Assembly (NCBI GenBank): GCA_035652235.1 | Contig: DASREE010000014.1 | Location: 1-64,000, forward strand | Length of the DNA stretch: 64,000 nt | From: PALSA-612 sp035652235 | GTDB lineage: Bacteria > Actinomycetota > Thermoleophilia > Gaiellales > Gaiellaceae | Direction: 5' to 3' | Part shown: positions 40,876 through 49,162 of the stretch, piece by piece | Position numbering within the stretch: the first letter of the stretch is position 1 | Layout of the letters: every line of letters starts with the position of its first letter | The notes under the pieces: model-generated | Told to the model about the DNA's origin: nothing | Databases searched by the model: none | The model's input: only the letters and a program-made list of their open reading frames with translations | Position numbers and translations under genes: made by a program

Positions 40876-41547
40876 GTGCTCGCCTCGGTCACCTCCTCGG
40901 TCACGTCCTTCGTCGGCAACCACGGCGTCTACGCCGTCTTCTTCCTGATGGCGATCGACGCGGTCTTCCCGGCGGCAAGCGAGCTCGTCATGGTGTACGC
41001 GGGCGCCCTCGCCGCGGCCGCGTTCGCCGACCAGCACGTCGTCCTGTTCGGCTCGCGCGTGTCGAGCGGCTTCTGGGCCTTCCTGGTCATGTCCCTCTCC
41101 GGCACGCTCGGGTACACGACGGGCGGGATCGTCGGGTGGGTGATCGGCGACTACGGCGGCCGGCCGCTCCTCGAGCGTCACGGCCGCTGGCTCCATCTCT
41201 CGCCCGAGCGGCTCGACCGCGCCGAGCACTGGTTCGAGCGCTGGGACCGCTGGGCGGTCTTCCTCGGGCGCCTGACGCCGATCGTCCGCTCCTTCATCTC
41301 CGTCCCCGCCGGCGTGTTCAAGTCCCCGTTCCTCGCCTACACGGCGCTGACGATGGCCGGCACCGCGATCTGGTGCTTCGCGCTCGCCGGCATCGGCTGG
41401 GGGGTCGGCACCGGCTACCGGCGCTTCGACAGCGGCTTCCGCTACGCCGAGTACGTCGTGCTCGCCGGGATCGTCCTGGGCGGAGCGATCCTCGTCCTGC
41501 GCAGGCGCTTCTCTAGACTTGCTGGGCGTGCCGATTCCGCTCGTTGA
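40876..41547 (+). CDS. DedA/VTT-domain membrane protein
   Basis: 223 aa. Typical DedA landmarks: FPAASELVMVYAGALA, the re-entrant loop, GDYGGRPLLERHGRWLHLSPERLDRAEHWFERW and the conserved GRLTPIVRSFISVPAGVFKSP with its essential Arg. DedA proteins help recycle undecaprenyl phosphate or flip lipids. GTG start; its end overlaps the next gene by 20 nt. Nearby polysaccharide genes fit a role with lipid carriers. Confidence 0.9.
   Translation: MLASVTSSVTSFVGNHGVYAVFFLMAIDAVFPAASELVMVYAGALAAAAFADQHVVLFGSRVSSGFWAFLVMSLSGTLGYTTGGIVGWVIGDYGGRPLLERHGRWLHLSPERLDRAEHWFERWDRWAVFLGRLTPIVRSFISVPAGVFKSPFLAYTALTMAGTAIWCFALAGIGWGVGTGYRRFDSGFRYAEYVVLAGIVLGGAILVLRRRFSRLAGRADSAR
41514..41519 (+). promoter_or_regulatory. 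-10-like box for aminotransferase gene
   Basis: TAGACT inside the end of the DedA gene, ending 8 nt before GTG 41528. It favours 41528 over TTG 41519. Confidence 0.4.
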
Positions 41548-42610
41548 CGTCAAGGCGCAGTATGCGCCCCTGCTCGCTGAGCTGGAGCAGGCGATCGCGG
41601 CGGTGCTCGAGGACGGCCGCTTCGTCTTCGGCCCGAACGTGGCGGCGTTCGAGCGGGAGGCTGCGGCCTACCTGCGGGTGCCGCAGACGATCGGCGTCGG
41701 GAACGGCACGGACGCGATCGTGCTCGTGCTCGACGCGCTTGGCGTCGGACCGGGCGACGAGGTCGTCTGCCCGGCGTTCACCTTCTTCGCCACGGCCGAG
41801 GCGATCGCGCGGCGCGGCGCGACGCCCGTGTTCGCGGACGTCGACCCGGCGACGTGCAACCTCGACCCCGAGGACGTGGCTGCGCGGATCACCAGCCGGA
41901 CGCGCGCCATCGTGCCGGTGCACCTGTTCGGGCGCCCGGCGCCGCTCTCGGCGCTGGCCGAGCTCGGCCCGCCGCTCGTCGAGGACGCCGCGCAGGCGTT
42001 CGGCTCGCCGCACGTCGCAGGCCACGGCGTCGCCTCGACGTTCAGCTTCTACCCGACGAAGAACCTGTTCGCGCTCGGAGACGGCGGGCTCGTCGCCGTG
42101 CGCGACGAGGAGCTCGGCGAGCGGGTGCGGCTGCTCCGCTTCCACGGGTCACGGGCGAAGAGGACGTTCGAGCTCGTCGGGTACAACTCGCGGCTCGACG
42201 AGATCCAGGCGGCGGCGCTGCGCGTCTTCCTGCCCCGGCTCGACGAGTGGACGCGGCTGCGCCGCGAGGCGGCCGACCGCTACCGGGAGCTCGGGCTCGG
42301 CGAGCTCGTCGAGGTGCCGGAGGACGAGGACGGCCACGTCTACCACCTGTTCGTCTGCCGCTCGCCGCGCCGCGACGCCGTCTGCGAGGCGCTCGCCGAG
42401 CGGGGGATCGCGACCGCGACCTACTACGAGCCGCCGCTCCATCTGCAGCCGGCCTTCGCCCACCTCGGCTACCGGCCCGGCTCGCTGCCCGTGACCGAGC
42501 AGCTCGCCCGCGACAACTTCTCGCTGCCGATGTGGGCGGGGATCGACGCCGGCACGCAGGAGCGGGTGGTCGACGCCGTCCGCGCGGCGCTCGGGGTCGC
42601 CGTCGCGTGA
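41528..42610 (+). CDS. DegT/DnrJ/EryC1 sugar aminotransferase
   Basis: 360 aa PLP enzyme. Lys178 in FSFYPTKNLFALGDGG is the Schiff-base residue; GNGTDAIVLVLDAL and EDAAQAFGS are family hallmarks. These enzymes aminate NDP-keto sugars. The next gene encodes a likely 4,6-dehydratase that makes a 4-keto sugar, so the pair fits a PglF/PglE-type route to an amino sugar for surface glycans. Ends 4 nt inside the next gene (GTGA). Confidence 0.88.
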   Translation: MPIPLVDVKAQYAPLLAELEQAIAAVLEDGRFVFGPNVAAFEREAAAYLRVPQTIGVGNGTDAIVLVLDALGVGPGDEVVCPAFTFFATAEAIARRGATPVFADVDPATCNLDPEDVAARITSRTRAIVPVHLFGRPAPLSALAELGPPLVEDAAQAFGSPHVAGHGVASTFSFYPTKNLFALGDGGLVAVRDEELGERVRLLRFHGSRAKRTFELVGYNSRLDEIQAAALRVFLPRLDEWTRLRREAADRYRELGLGELVEVPEDEDGHVYHLFVCRSPRRDAVCEALAERGIATATYYEPPLHLQPAFAHLGYRPGSLPVTEQLARDNFSLPMWAGIDAGTQERVVDAVRAALGVAVA

Positions 42611-44532
42611 TCGGCTTCCCCGTCAGCCGCCACCGCCTGTGGCAGCTCGTCGTCGACGCGGGCCTGATCGCGGCCGCCTGGTACCTCGCCTTCCGGCTGC
42701 GCTTCGATCCGAAGGTGCCGATCTACTACCACACGCTGTTCGAGCGCTCGCTGCCGGTCGTGGTCGGCGTGCAGCTCGTCGTCTTCGTCAGCTTCGGCTT
42801 CTACAACCGCTGGTGGCGCTACGTGTCGACGCGGGACATGTGGGGCGCCGCCCGGGGGGTGACCGTCGCCTGCCTGCTCTCGAGCCTCGTCGTCTACGTC
42901 GCCGGCCTCGTCCCGCACGTCACCCCGCCGCGCTCGGTCCTGATCATGGACTGGCTGCTCCTGCTTGCCTTCGTCGCCGGCGCCCGCATGCTCGCGCGCA
43001 CGCTGCTCGAGCGGCCGCCGGCGCGCGGCATCGTCGCGCGTGGCAAGGAGGTGATCGTCGTCGGCGCCGGGGATGCCGGACACCTGATCGTCAAGGAGAT
43101 GCTGCGCCAGCCGGCGCTCGGCTACACGCCGATCGGGCTCGTCGACGACGACCCGAAGACGCGCAACCTGCGCGTGCACGGCATCCGCGTGCTCGGGACG
43201 ACCGACGACCTGCCGGCCATCCTGCGCGAGCAGCGCCCCGACGAGGTGCTGATCGCGATCCCGTCCGCGCCGGGCAGCGTGCGCGGGAAGGTCGTGCAGA
43301 TGGCGCGGCGGGAGGGGATCGTCGTCAAGACGCTGCCCGGCCTGCACGAGCTGATCGCGGGCGACGTCGACCTCGCCGGCCAGATTCGCCCGGTGCAGGT
43401 CGAGGACGTGCTCGGGCGCGAGCCGGTCGAGGTCGACCTGCAGGCGATCGCCTCGTACCTCGCCGGCGAGACCGTGCTCGTCAGCGGTGCCGGCGGCTCG
43501 ATCGGCTCGGAGCTGTGCCGGCAGATCGCCCGGCTCGGCGCGGCACGCATCGTCCTCGTCGACCACTCCGAGCGCGCGCTGTTCGAGATCGAGCGGGAGC
43601 TCGTCGACGAGCGGAGCTTCCCGGCCGCGTACCCGGTGCTGGCGGACATCGGCAACCGGGCGAAGATGCGCCAGGTGTTCGAACGCTACCGGCCGGGCGT
43701 CGTCTTCCACGCGGCCGCGTACAAGCACGTGCCGCTGATGGAGGCGAACCCGATCGAGTCGGTCCGCAACAACGCGCTCGCGACGCGCTCGCTGGCGGAG
43801 GTGGCAGCCGCCTTCGGCACGAAGCGCTTCGTCCTCGTCTCCACCGACAAGGCGGCGAACCCGAAGAATCTGATGGGACAGTCGAAGGCGGTCTGCGAGT
43901 GGATCGTGGAGGCGATCGGCCACCGCCCCGACGTCTCGACGCGCTTCGTCGGCGTGCGCTTCGGCAACGTGCTCGGCTCGTCGGGAAGCGTGATCCCGAT
44001 CTTCCGCCGCCAGATCGAGCGGGGCGGGCCGGTTGGCGTCACCCACCCGGAGATGACGCGCTACTTCATGACCACGCAGGAGGCGGTCTCGCTCGTCGTC
44101 CAGGCCGGCGCGATCGGCGGGCGCGGCGAGATCTTCGTGCTCGACATGGGCGAGCCGGTGCGCATCCTCGACCTCGCGCGCAACATGATCGAGCTGTCCG
44201 GCCTCGAGCCGGGCCGGGACGTGATGATCGAGTTCGTCGGCGTCCGCCCGGGCGAGAAGCTGCACGAGGAGCTGTGGTCGGCGGACGAGGTCGTCAGCCC
44301 CACGCAGCACCAGAAGATCCTGCGCGTGACGAGGCCGCAGATCGACGCCGCCTGGCTCGAGGAGGAGCTGGCCGAGCTCGAGCGGCTCGTGGAGGCGGGC
44401 GACACCCAGGAGCTCGTCGCGAGGATGACGCAGATGACGCGCACGCCGCGCCGCGAGGCCGCCTCGCTCCCCACGGACGTGGCCGTCACCGCCGACGCCG
44501 CGGCCTCGCCGGGCGCCGAGCCGGTCGCCTGA
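42607..44532 (+). CDS. membrane-bound NDP-sugar 4,6-dehydratase, PglF/CapD type
   Basis: 641 aa. Four to five N-terminal helices, a first Rossmann-like domain (VIVVGAGDAGHLIVKEML), then the dehydratase domain with GAGGSIGSELCRQ and the catalytic segment STDKAANPKNLMGQSK, in which Met replaces the Tyr of YxxxK as in PglF/FlaA1-type enzymes. Likely product: UDP-4-keto-6-deoxy-GlcNAc. The C-terminal 50 residues are variable. GTG start in the aminotransferase stop. Confidence 0.88.
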   Translation: MIGFPVSRHRLWQLVVDAGLIAAAWYLAFRLRFDPKVPIYYHTLFERSLPVVVGVQLVVFVSFGFYNRWWRYVSTRDMWGAARGVTVACLLSSLVVYVAGLVPHVTPPRSVLIMDWLLLLAFVAGARMLARTLLERPPARGIVARGKEVIVVGAGDAGHLIVKEMLRQPALGYTPIGLVDDDPKTRNLRVHGIRVLGTTDDLPAILREQRPDEVLIAIPSAPGSVRGKVVQMARREGIVVKTLPGLHELIAGDVDLAGQIRPVQVEDVLGREPVEVDLQAIASYLAGETVLVSGAGGSIGSELCRQIARLGAARIVLVDHSERALFEIERELVDERSFPAAYPVLADIGNRAKMRQVFERYRPGVVFHAAAYKHVPLMEANPIESVRNNALATRSLAEVAAAFGTKRFVLVSTDKAANPKNLMGQSKAVCEWIVEAIGHRPDVSTRFVGVRFGNVLGSSGSVIPIFRRQIERGGPVGVTHPEMTRYFMTTQEAVSLVVQAGAIGGRGEIFVLDMGEPVRILDLARNMIELSGLEPGRDVMIEFVGVRPGEKLHEELWSADEVVSPTQHQKILRVTRPQIDAAWLEEELAELERLVEAGDTQELVARMTQMTRTPRREAASLPTDVAVTADAAASPGAEPVA

Positions 44533-44588
44533 GCCCTCGCTTCGGCGCGGGCGGCTCGGACAGCGCAGTCGACGGCGACCGGGCCGGG

Positions 44589-45599
44589 TCAGGCGAGGCC
44601 GTCGAGCAGGAGGTCGAGGAGCGCCGCCGGGTCGCGCCGCAGCGGCGCCGTCTCCTGCGGGCCGCGCTTGCGCAGCTCGAGCGCCGCCGGGTCGGTCAGC
44701 GGCCGCAGCCTGCCCTCGCGGACGAGCTGCTCGTCGACTCCGCCCAGCCTGCCGCCGAAGACGGTGTACACGGGCACCCCCAGCGCGACCGCCTCCCGGT
44801 TCATCGTCCCGCCCGCGGACACGACGAGGTCGGCGCGGGCGACGAGGCTCTGTGCGTCGAGCGCTCGCTCGGGCACGAGCACGGACGGAAGCCGCAGGCC
44901 GAGCACCTGCTGCCGTTGCGCAGGCACGCGGGGGAGCACGACCACCTGGACGTCGGGCCGGCGGCCGAGCGCCTCGAGCGTGCGCGCGAACAGCGGGTTC
45001 GCGTGCCGGTGGTAGAGGGACAGCTCGGGCGGAGGCCGGAGGACGACCAGCGTCCTCGCCGGATCGAGCCCGAGCTCGTCGGCCACGCCCGGGTCGGGCT
45101 CGAAGTCGGCCAGGTAGTACTCCTCCTTCAGCCCGGGGTAGCGGGCGAGCTTCGCCTCGGCGACGCCGTAGCGAGCGAGCCGCTCGGGTGGGATCGCCTC
45201 GGGGACGACGACCCGCGTCGCGAACCGGCAGCCGATCTGGTGCTGGAGCCAGGCGTACTCGTAGTCGAAGGTGGTCGCGCTCGGGATGCCGAGGCGCCTG
45301 GCCGTGACCGTCAGGTCGTAGGAGCCGTGCGCCAGGGCGACGTCGAAACCGCGGCCGCGGGCGAACCGGTGCAGGGCGCTCAGGCGGGCGGCCATCGCAC
45401 CGGCCTTTCCGGCCGCGGAGGCGCCGCCGTGGCGGCCGATGACGGTGGCCGGGATCCGGTGCAGCTCGAGCAGCTCGACCGTCTGGGCGTAGCTGCGCGC
45501 CGTCACCTCGACCTCCGCTCCGCGCTCGCGCAGGATGCGGACGAGCGGCCGGAAGACGAGCACGTGAGGCGAGTTCGTGACGTCGATCCAGACCCTCAC
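44589..45599 (-). CDS. DUF354 glycosyltransferase-like protein
   Basis: 336 aa. DUF354 signature WIDVTNSPHVLVFRPLVRIL at the N-terminus, then SYDLTVTARRLGIPSATTFDYEYA and a C-terminal GT-B-like nucleotide site (VVSAGGTMNREAVALGVPVYTVFGG). The fold is that of MurG/UDP-GlcNAc epimerase-type enzymes. Likely acts in surface polysaccharide synthesis with the neighbouring amino-sugar genes, although it is transcribed the other way. GTG start. Confidence 0.83.
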   Translation of the reverse strand: MRVWIDVTNSPHVLVFRPLVRILRERGAEVEVTARSYAQTVELLELHRIPATVIGRHGGASAAGKAGAMAARLSALHRFARGRGFDVALAHGSYDLTVTARRLGIPSATTFDYEYAWLQHQIGCRFATRVVVPEAIPPERLARYGVAEAKLARYPGLKEEYYLADFEPDPGVADELGLDPARTLVVLRPPPELSLYHRHANPLFARTLEALGRRPDVQVVVLPRVPAQRQQVLGLRLPSVLVPERALDAQSLVARADLVVSAGGTMNREAVALGVPVYTVFGGRLGGVDEQLVREGRLRPLTDPAALELRKRGPQETAPLRRDPAALLDLLLDGLA

Positions 45600-45848
45600 A
45601 GCGCCGTCACCGTCGTCGCACAGCCGGCACGGTCCCGTCTGCCCTCCGTCACGGCCTCGCCGCCCTCCTCGTAGGGGAGAGGGGCCGGAGGCCCCGGGGG
45701 GATCGGCTCACGCGTGCGGAGGAGCTGCCGTTCGCCGCCACGCGCAGGACTGTAGCCGTCGGGGCTCGGGCGGCTCGCGTTCGCGGCGGGTGGGCTGCCG
45801 CCGTCCACCCATGCTCGCCTCGGCCGACACTCGGTATAAGTAGCCGTG

Positions 45849-46745
45849 ATGGACACGCGCCAGCTGGCGTCCTTCTGCGCGGTTGTCGAGCGTGAGAGCT
45901 TCTCGCAGGCTGCCGCCAGGCTCGGGGTCACCCAACCTGCTGTCAGCCAGCAGGTGCGGGCGCTCGAGAAGCGCGTGGGCACGCAGCTCCTCGACCGGTC
46001 CGGCCGGCGGGTGGTCCCCACCGAGGCGGGCCTGCGCCTGTACCGAGGGGCGCAGCGGCTGCTGGCGCAGGAGGAGCAGCTGCTGGCGCTCGTCGCCGCC
46101 GAGGACGGTGGCCAGCTCCGCGGCCGGCTCGAGGTCGGCGCGTCGAGCGGGCCCGGCGCGAACGTGGTCACGCTCCTCCTGTGCGAGTTCCAGCAGCGCA
46201 ACCCGGAGCTGACGGTCGCCTTGTCCGTCTTCGACACGCTGCGGGTGGTCGAGCTGGTGGCGCGGCGCGAGCTCGAGCTCGGCGTCGTCGGCGCCGTACG
46301 GCGCCACCGCTCGGTCTCATTCGAGACGTTCTTCTGCGACGAGGTCGTGCTCGTCTGCCCGCCGGACCACCGCTTCGCCGGAAGCACGCTGACGCTCGAC
46401 GAGCTTCGCTCGGAGCCTCTCGTGCTCATGCAGGCGGGAGCGGGGGTGCGCGCGGTGATCGAGGCCGAGCTGCGGGCGGCCGGGTACCGGCTGCGCGACT
46501 TCGACGTCCACCTCGAGCTCGGCCTGCAGGAGTCGGTGAAGAGCGCGGTCGTCGCCGGCTACGGCGTCACCTTCATCTCACGTTCGGCCGTCGAGGCCGA
46601 GCTCGCCTCGGGCACGCTGGCCGTCGCGCGGGTGCTCGGGCTCGAGCCGCGGCGCGAGATCTCGCTCGTGCGCTCCGTCGGCCGCACGCCGTCGCGACTC
46701 GCGGAGGCGTTCCTCGAGTTCGCCCGCGGGCGGCTAGAGCAGTGA
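45849..46745 (+). CDS. LysR-family transcriptional regulator
   Basis: 298 aa. N-terminal winged helix (MDTRQLASFCAVVERESFSQAAARLGVTQPAVSQQV cut as residues 1-36), then a periplasmic-binding-like effector domain. ATG 45849 and GTG 45846 are adjacent starts; a TATAAG box lies 8-9 nt upstream. It overlaps the following dehydrogenase gene by 4 nt, so it probably regulates it. LysR proteins of this kind often sense aromatic catabolites. Confidence 0.88.
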   Translation: MDTRQLASFCAVVERESFSQAAARLGVTQPAVSQQVRALEKRVGTQLLDRSGRRVVPTEAGLRLYRGAQRLLAQEEQLLALVAAEDGGQLRGRLEVGASSGPGANVVTLLLCEFQQRNPELTVALSVFDTLRVVELVARRELELGVVGAVRRHRSVSFETFFCDEVVLVCPPDHRFAGSTLTLDELRSEPLVLMQAGAGVRAVIEAELRAAGYRLRDFDVHLELGLQESVKSAVVAGYGVTFISRSAVEAELASGTLAVARVLGLEPRREISLVRSVGRTPSRLAEAFLEFARGRLEQ

Positions 46746-47662
46746 TCGTCCGCTTCGGGCTCGACGCCCTCGGCGAGCTGCTCGCCGGCTACCGGCGCAC
46801 GCTTCTCGTCTCGAGCGCTCGCTGGCAGGAGCTCGAGCTGCCGGTGGACGTGCGTTTCCACGGCACGCGCGCGCACGCCGAGCGCTCCGGCGTCGACGCC
46901 GCCCGGGCGGCGGCGCGCGACTCGGTTGCGGACGCGCTCGTGGCGCTCGGCGGCGGGAGCGCGATCGACACGGCGAAGGCCGTCTCGGCGGCGACGGGGC
47001 TGCCGCTCGTCGCCGTCCCGACGACGTACGGTGGCGCCGAGTGGACGCCGTACTTCGGCATCCGCGACGAGGCGCGGCGAGTCAAGGGCGGAGGGACGGG
47101 CGCGCACACCGTCGCGATCGTGTACGAGCCGCGGCTCACCCTCGGCCTGCCGCGCGACGAGTCCGGGGGCACGGCGATGAACGCGCTCGCGCACTGCGTC
47201 GAGGCGCTGTACGTGTCCGACTCCGAGGAGGCGCGGCGAGGCGGTGCGCTGATCGACGAGTGGCTGCCGCGCGTCCTCGACGACGGCCGCGATCTGCACG
47301 CCCGCACGGCGCTGCTCGAAGGGGCGATGCACGCGGGGATCGCGCTGCGCGACCACGGCCTCTACCTGGGGCATGCCATGGCGCAGGCCCTCGGCGGGCG
47401 CTACGGGCTGCCGCACGGCGCGCTGAACGCGATCTGCCTGCCGGCGGCGATGCGCTTCAACGGCGCCGACGAGCCGCTGCCGATCGCACGCGTGCAGGAG
47501 CTGGCGCGGCTGTGCGGGTTTACCCGGCTGCGCGACCTCGGCGTACCCGAAGGTGACCTGGCCGAGGTGGCCGAGGCGACGGCGGTCAGGGGCGGAGCGA
47601 AGGCGAACCCGCGACCGGCCGGACCCGCCGAGATCGCGGAGCTCCTCCGCTCGGTCTGGTAG
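46742..47662 (+). CDS. iron-containing alcohol dehydrogenase, maleylacetate reductase-like
   Basis: 306 aa. Nucleotide loop GGGSAIDTAKAVSAATGLPLVAVPTTYGG, the WTPYFGI segment of maleylacetate reductases, and metal-site histidines in AMNALAHCVEALY and HAMAQALGGRYGLPHG. It should reduce maleylacetate to 3-oxoadipate in aromatic breakdown. It is about 45 residues shorter than typical family members, mainly at the N-terminus. GTG start in the LysR stop. Confidence 0.82.
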   Translation: MIVRFGLDALGELLAGYRRTLLVSSARWQELELPVDVRFHGTRAHAERSGVDAARAAARDSVADALVALGGGSAIDTAKAVSAATGLPLVAVPTTYGGAEWTPYFGIRDEARRVKGGGTGAHTVAIVYEPRLTLGLPRDESGGTAMNALAHCVEALYVSDSEEARRGGALIDEWLPRVLDDGRDLHARTALLEGAMHAGIALRDHGLYLGHAMAQALGGRYGLPHGALNAICLPAAMRFNGADEPLPIARVQELARLCGFTRLRDLGVPEGDLAEVAEATAVRGGAKANPRPAGPAEIAELLRSVW

Positions 47663-47710
47663 GCGGTGCGGCGGGCGGGCCGCTCCCGGTCGCCGCACCA
47701 GTCCGAGCTC

Positions 47711-47860
47711 ACGCCCCCACCCAGGCCCGAGCCTGCGTCCCACGCCCTACCCAGGCTCGAGCCCGCGTCCCCACCCAGGGTGGGGAGCTGTCCACCCGCC
47801 ACCCGCGGCTCACGCTACCCGTCGCCGGCGCACCTGTCCGTGACCGAACCGTGCCGATTC
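47711..47860. repeat. about 100-bp dispersed repeat, copy B, preceded by a 30-nt tandem
   Basis: The block 47769-47860 repeats the order seen at 38943-39045 (CCCCACCC-AG-GGTGGGG, CCACCCGCCACCCGCGG, then GTGCCGATTC). Before it, a 30-31-nt unit beginning ACGCCC(C/T)ACCCAGG occurs twice in tandem (47711-47771). It occupies the 297-nt gap between 47662 and 47960, where I see no gene. Confidence 0.6.
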
Positions 47861-47959
47861 TGCATCACCTGTCCGCAGGCGGCCGCGCGTGTCCGAAGCC
47901 GCCACGTCTGCGTGCGCTGCCTCCGGCGGCCGCCGTCCAGGCCCCGGCCAGGAGCCGGC

Positions 47960-48328
47960 TCAGGCGCAGCCGGACAGACGGAAGGACGCGTCCGCCGCCT
48001 GCCAGATCCCGAGCAGGGCCGCGCCGCTCACCGCCAGCAGGCCGATCCGTCCCCAGCGGGCGTCCCGCGCTCCCCGGCGCACGGCGACGAGGTCGAGCAC
48101 GAGCGCGGCGCTCGTGAGCGCGAAGAAGACGAGCGGCGTCAGGTCGACCGAGACGGACGGATCGGTCGGGCCGCCGCACCGTCCCGTGCTCCTTGCCACG
48201 AGCAGTCCGACGCCGAGGCAGAGCACGCTCGCCGACAGCGCGGCGCCGGCGAAGCCGCGCCGCGAGCGCGGCGGTCCCGGTGCCGGTCGCGCGCCTGCGT
48301 CCCGCGAGACGTCCATCCCTTGCCTCAT
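47960..48328 (-). CDS. small membrane protein of unknown function
   Basis: 122 aa with three predicted helices (about 26-45, 66-82, 93-112) and a Cys near the C-terminus. Start at ATG 48328 or, after an AAGG-like motif, ATG 48316. No family recognised. It lies downstream of the PAP2 gene on the same strand. Confidence 0.5.
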   Translation of the reverse strand: MRQGMDVSRDAGARPAPGPPRSRRGFAGAALSASVLCLGVGLLVARSTGRCGGPTDPSVSVDLTPLVFFALTSAALVLDLVAVRRGARDARWGRIGLLAVSGAALLGIWQAADASFRLSGCA

Positions 48329-48430
48329 CGGCAGGCGAGGCCCCGCTCCCGAGCAGGCGAACGGGTGAGAGCGCTCGGGGGAGAGCCGACGGGGCGGCCT
48401 TGCCGGCGGCGCCCGCGGCGCCCGAGCGCG

Positions 48431-49027
48431 CTACGAGCGGGTGAGCGGGCGACGCACGGCGGCCACGACCGGATCCGTGACCCGGCTGAGCGTTCGCACC
48501 GCCCAGGCGATCGTCGGCCGCCCGAGCGTGGTCACGAGCGCCGCAGAGCCGAGGCCGACCAGGAAGCTGACGGCGACGTCCGCCGGGTAGTGGACGCCGA
48601 CGAAGATGCGGTCGAGCGCGATCGCCGCCGCGGCGAGGAGCAGGAGCGCACCGAAGCGGCGGCTGAACACGAGCACGGCGAAGGCGACCGCGAACGCGAC
48701 GGTGGCGTGGTCGCTCGGAAAGCCGTTGTCCGGCGCGTGGTGGACGAGGAGCACCGTCTGCTGCGGATGGTCGACGAACGGACGGTCGTGGTACCACAGG
48801 TGCCCGAGGACGGCGTTCGCGGCCAGACCCACGACCGCCGAGGCGGCGGCGGACGCGGTCGCGAGCTTCAGGCGCGGCGAGCCGCCGGGCCGGGCAAGCA
48901 GCCACAGCAGCGCCGCCGCGACCACGAGGACGTAGATGGCGGCCGAGTTGAAGATCTCGGCGGCGTCCTGACCAGCGTCGCTCGTTTGCGTGGCGCTGTT
49001 CAGCCAGTGGAAGATCGACCAGTCCAG
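48431..49027 (-). CDS. PAP2 phosphatase, undecaprenyl-diphosphatase-like, probable CTG start
   Basis: 198 aa membrane phosphatase. Motifs: HDRP (C1), GFPSDHAT (C2, the PSDH form seen in BcrC/YbjG-type undecaprenyl diphosphatases) and DRIFVGVHYPADV (C3). A GTG at 48925 would remove the family N-terminus; the frame stays open upstream and encodes LDWSIFHWLNSATQTSD, which looks like a true PAP2 N-terminus. No ATG, GTG or TTG is in frame there, but CTG 49027 lies 7 nt after a TACCAT box, the spacing used by other leaderless genes here. Confidence 0.8.
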   Translation of the reverse strand: MDWSIFHWLNSATQTSDAGQDAAEIFNSAAIYVLVVAAALLWLLARPGGSPRLKLATASAAASAVVGLAANAVLGHLWYHDRPFVDHPQQTVLLVHHAPDNGFPSDHATVAFAVAFAVLVFSRRFGALLLLAAAAIALDRIFVGVHYPADVAVSFLVGLGSAALVTTLGRPTIAWAVRTLSRVTDPVVAAVRRPLTRS

Positions 49028-49034
49028 AGCCCGA

Positions 49035-49040
49035 ATGGTA
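49035..49040 (-). promoter_or_regulatory. -10-like box for PAP2 gene
   Basis: TACCAT on the minus strand, ending 7 nt before the proposed CTG start at 49027. Confidence 0.4.
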
Positions 49041-49122
49041 GTCGAGTGAGCGAACGGTCGGTCACGGTGGCTCGATCCTCGATCGTCTCTCCTCCCAAGG
49101 GCCGGTACAAGTATGTTCCGAG

Positions 49123-49139
49123 CTAATCCCAGCGATTAG
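49123..49139. promoter_or_regulatory. inverted repeat overlapping the -35 region of the 49163 gene
   Basis: CTAATC and GATTAG flank a 5-nt centre. The element lies 10 nt upstream of a TAGAAT box, so a bound protein would cover the -35 region. It also lies about 85 nt upstream of the divergent PAP2 promoter. Candidate operator. Confidence 0.4.
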
Positions 49140-49149
49140 TCAGAGGCGC

Positions 49150-49155
49150 TAGAAT
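49150..49155 (+). promoter_or_regulatory. -10-like box for flavoprotein-fumarase genes
   Basis: TAGAAT ending 7 nt before GTG 49163; the closest match to the canonical -10 sequence among the leaderless boxes. Confidence 0.5.
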
Positions 49156-49162
49156 CCGCACC

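Noticed and set aside
38710..45674. Open frames of 947 and 1011 codons across the 38.7-45.7 kb genes
   Set aside because: No domain, repetitive Arg/Gly/Ala composition, and complete overlap with well-supported genes.
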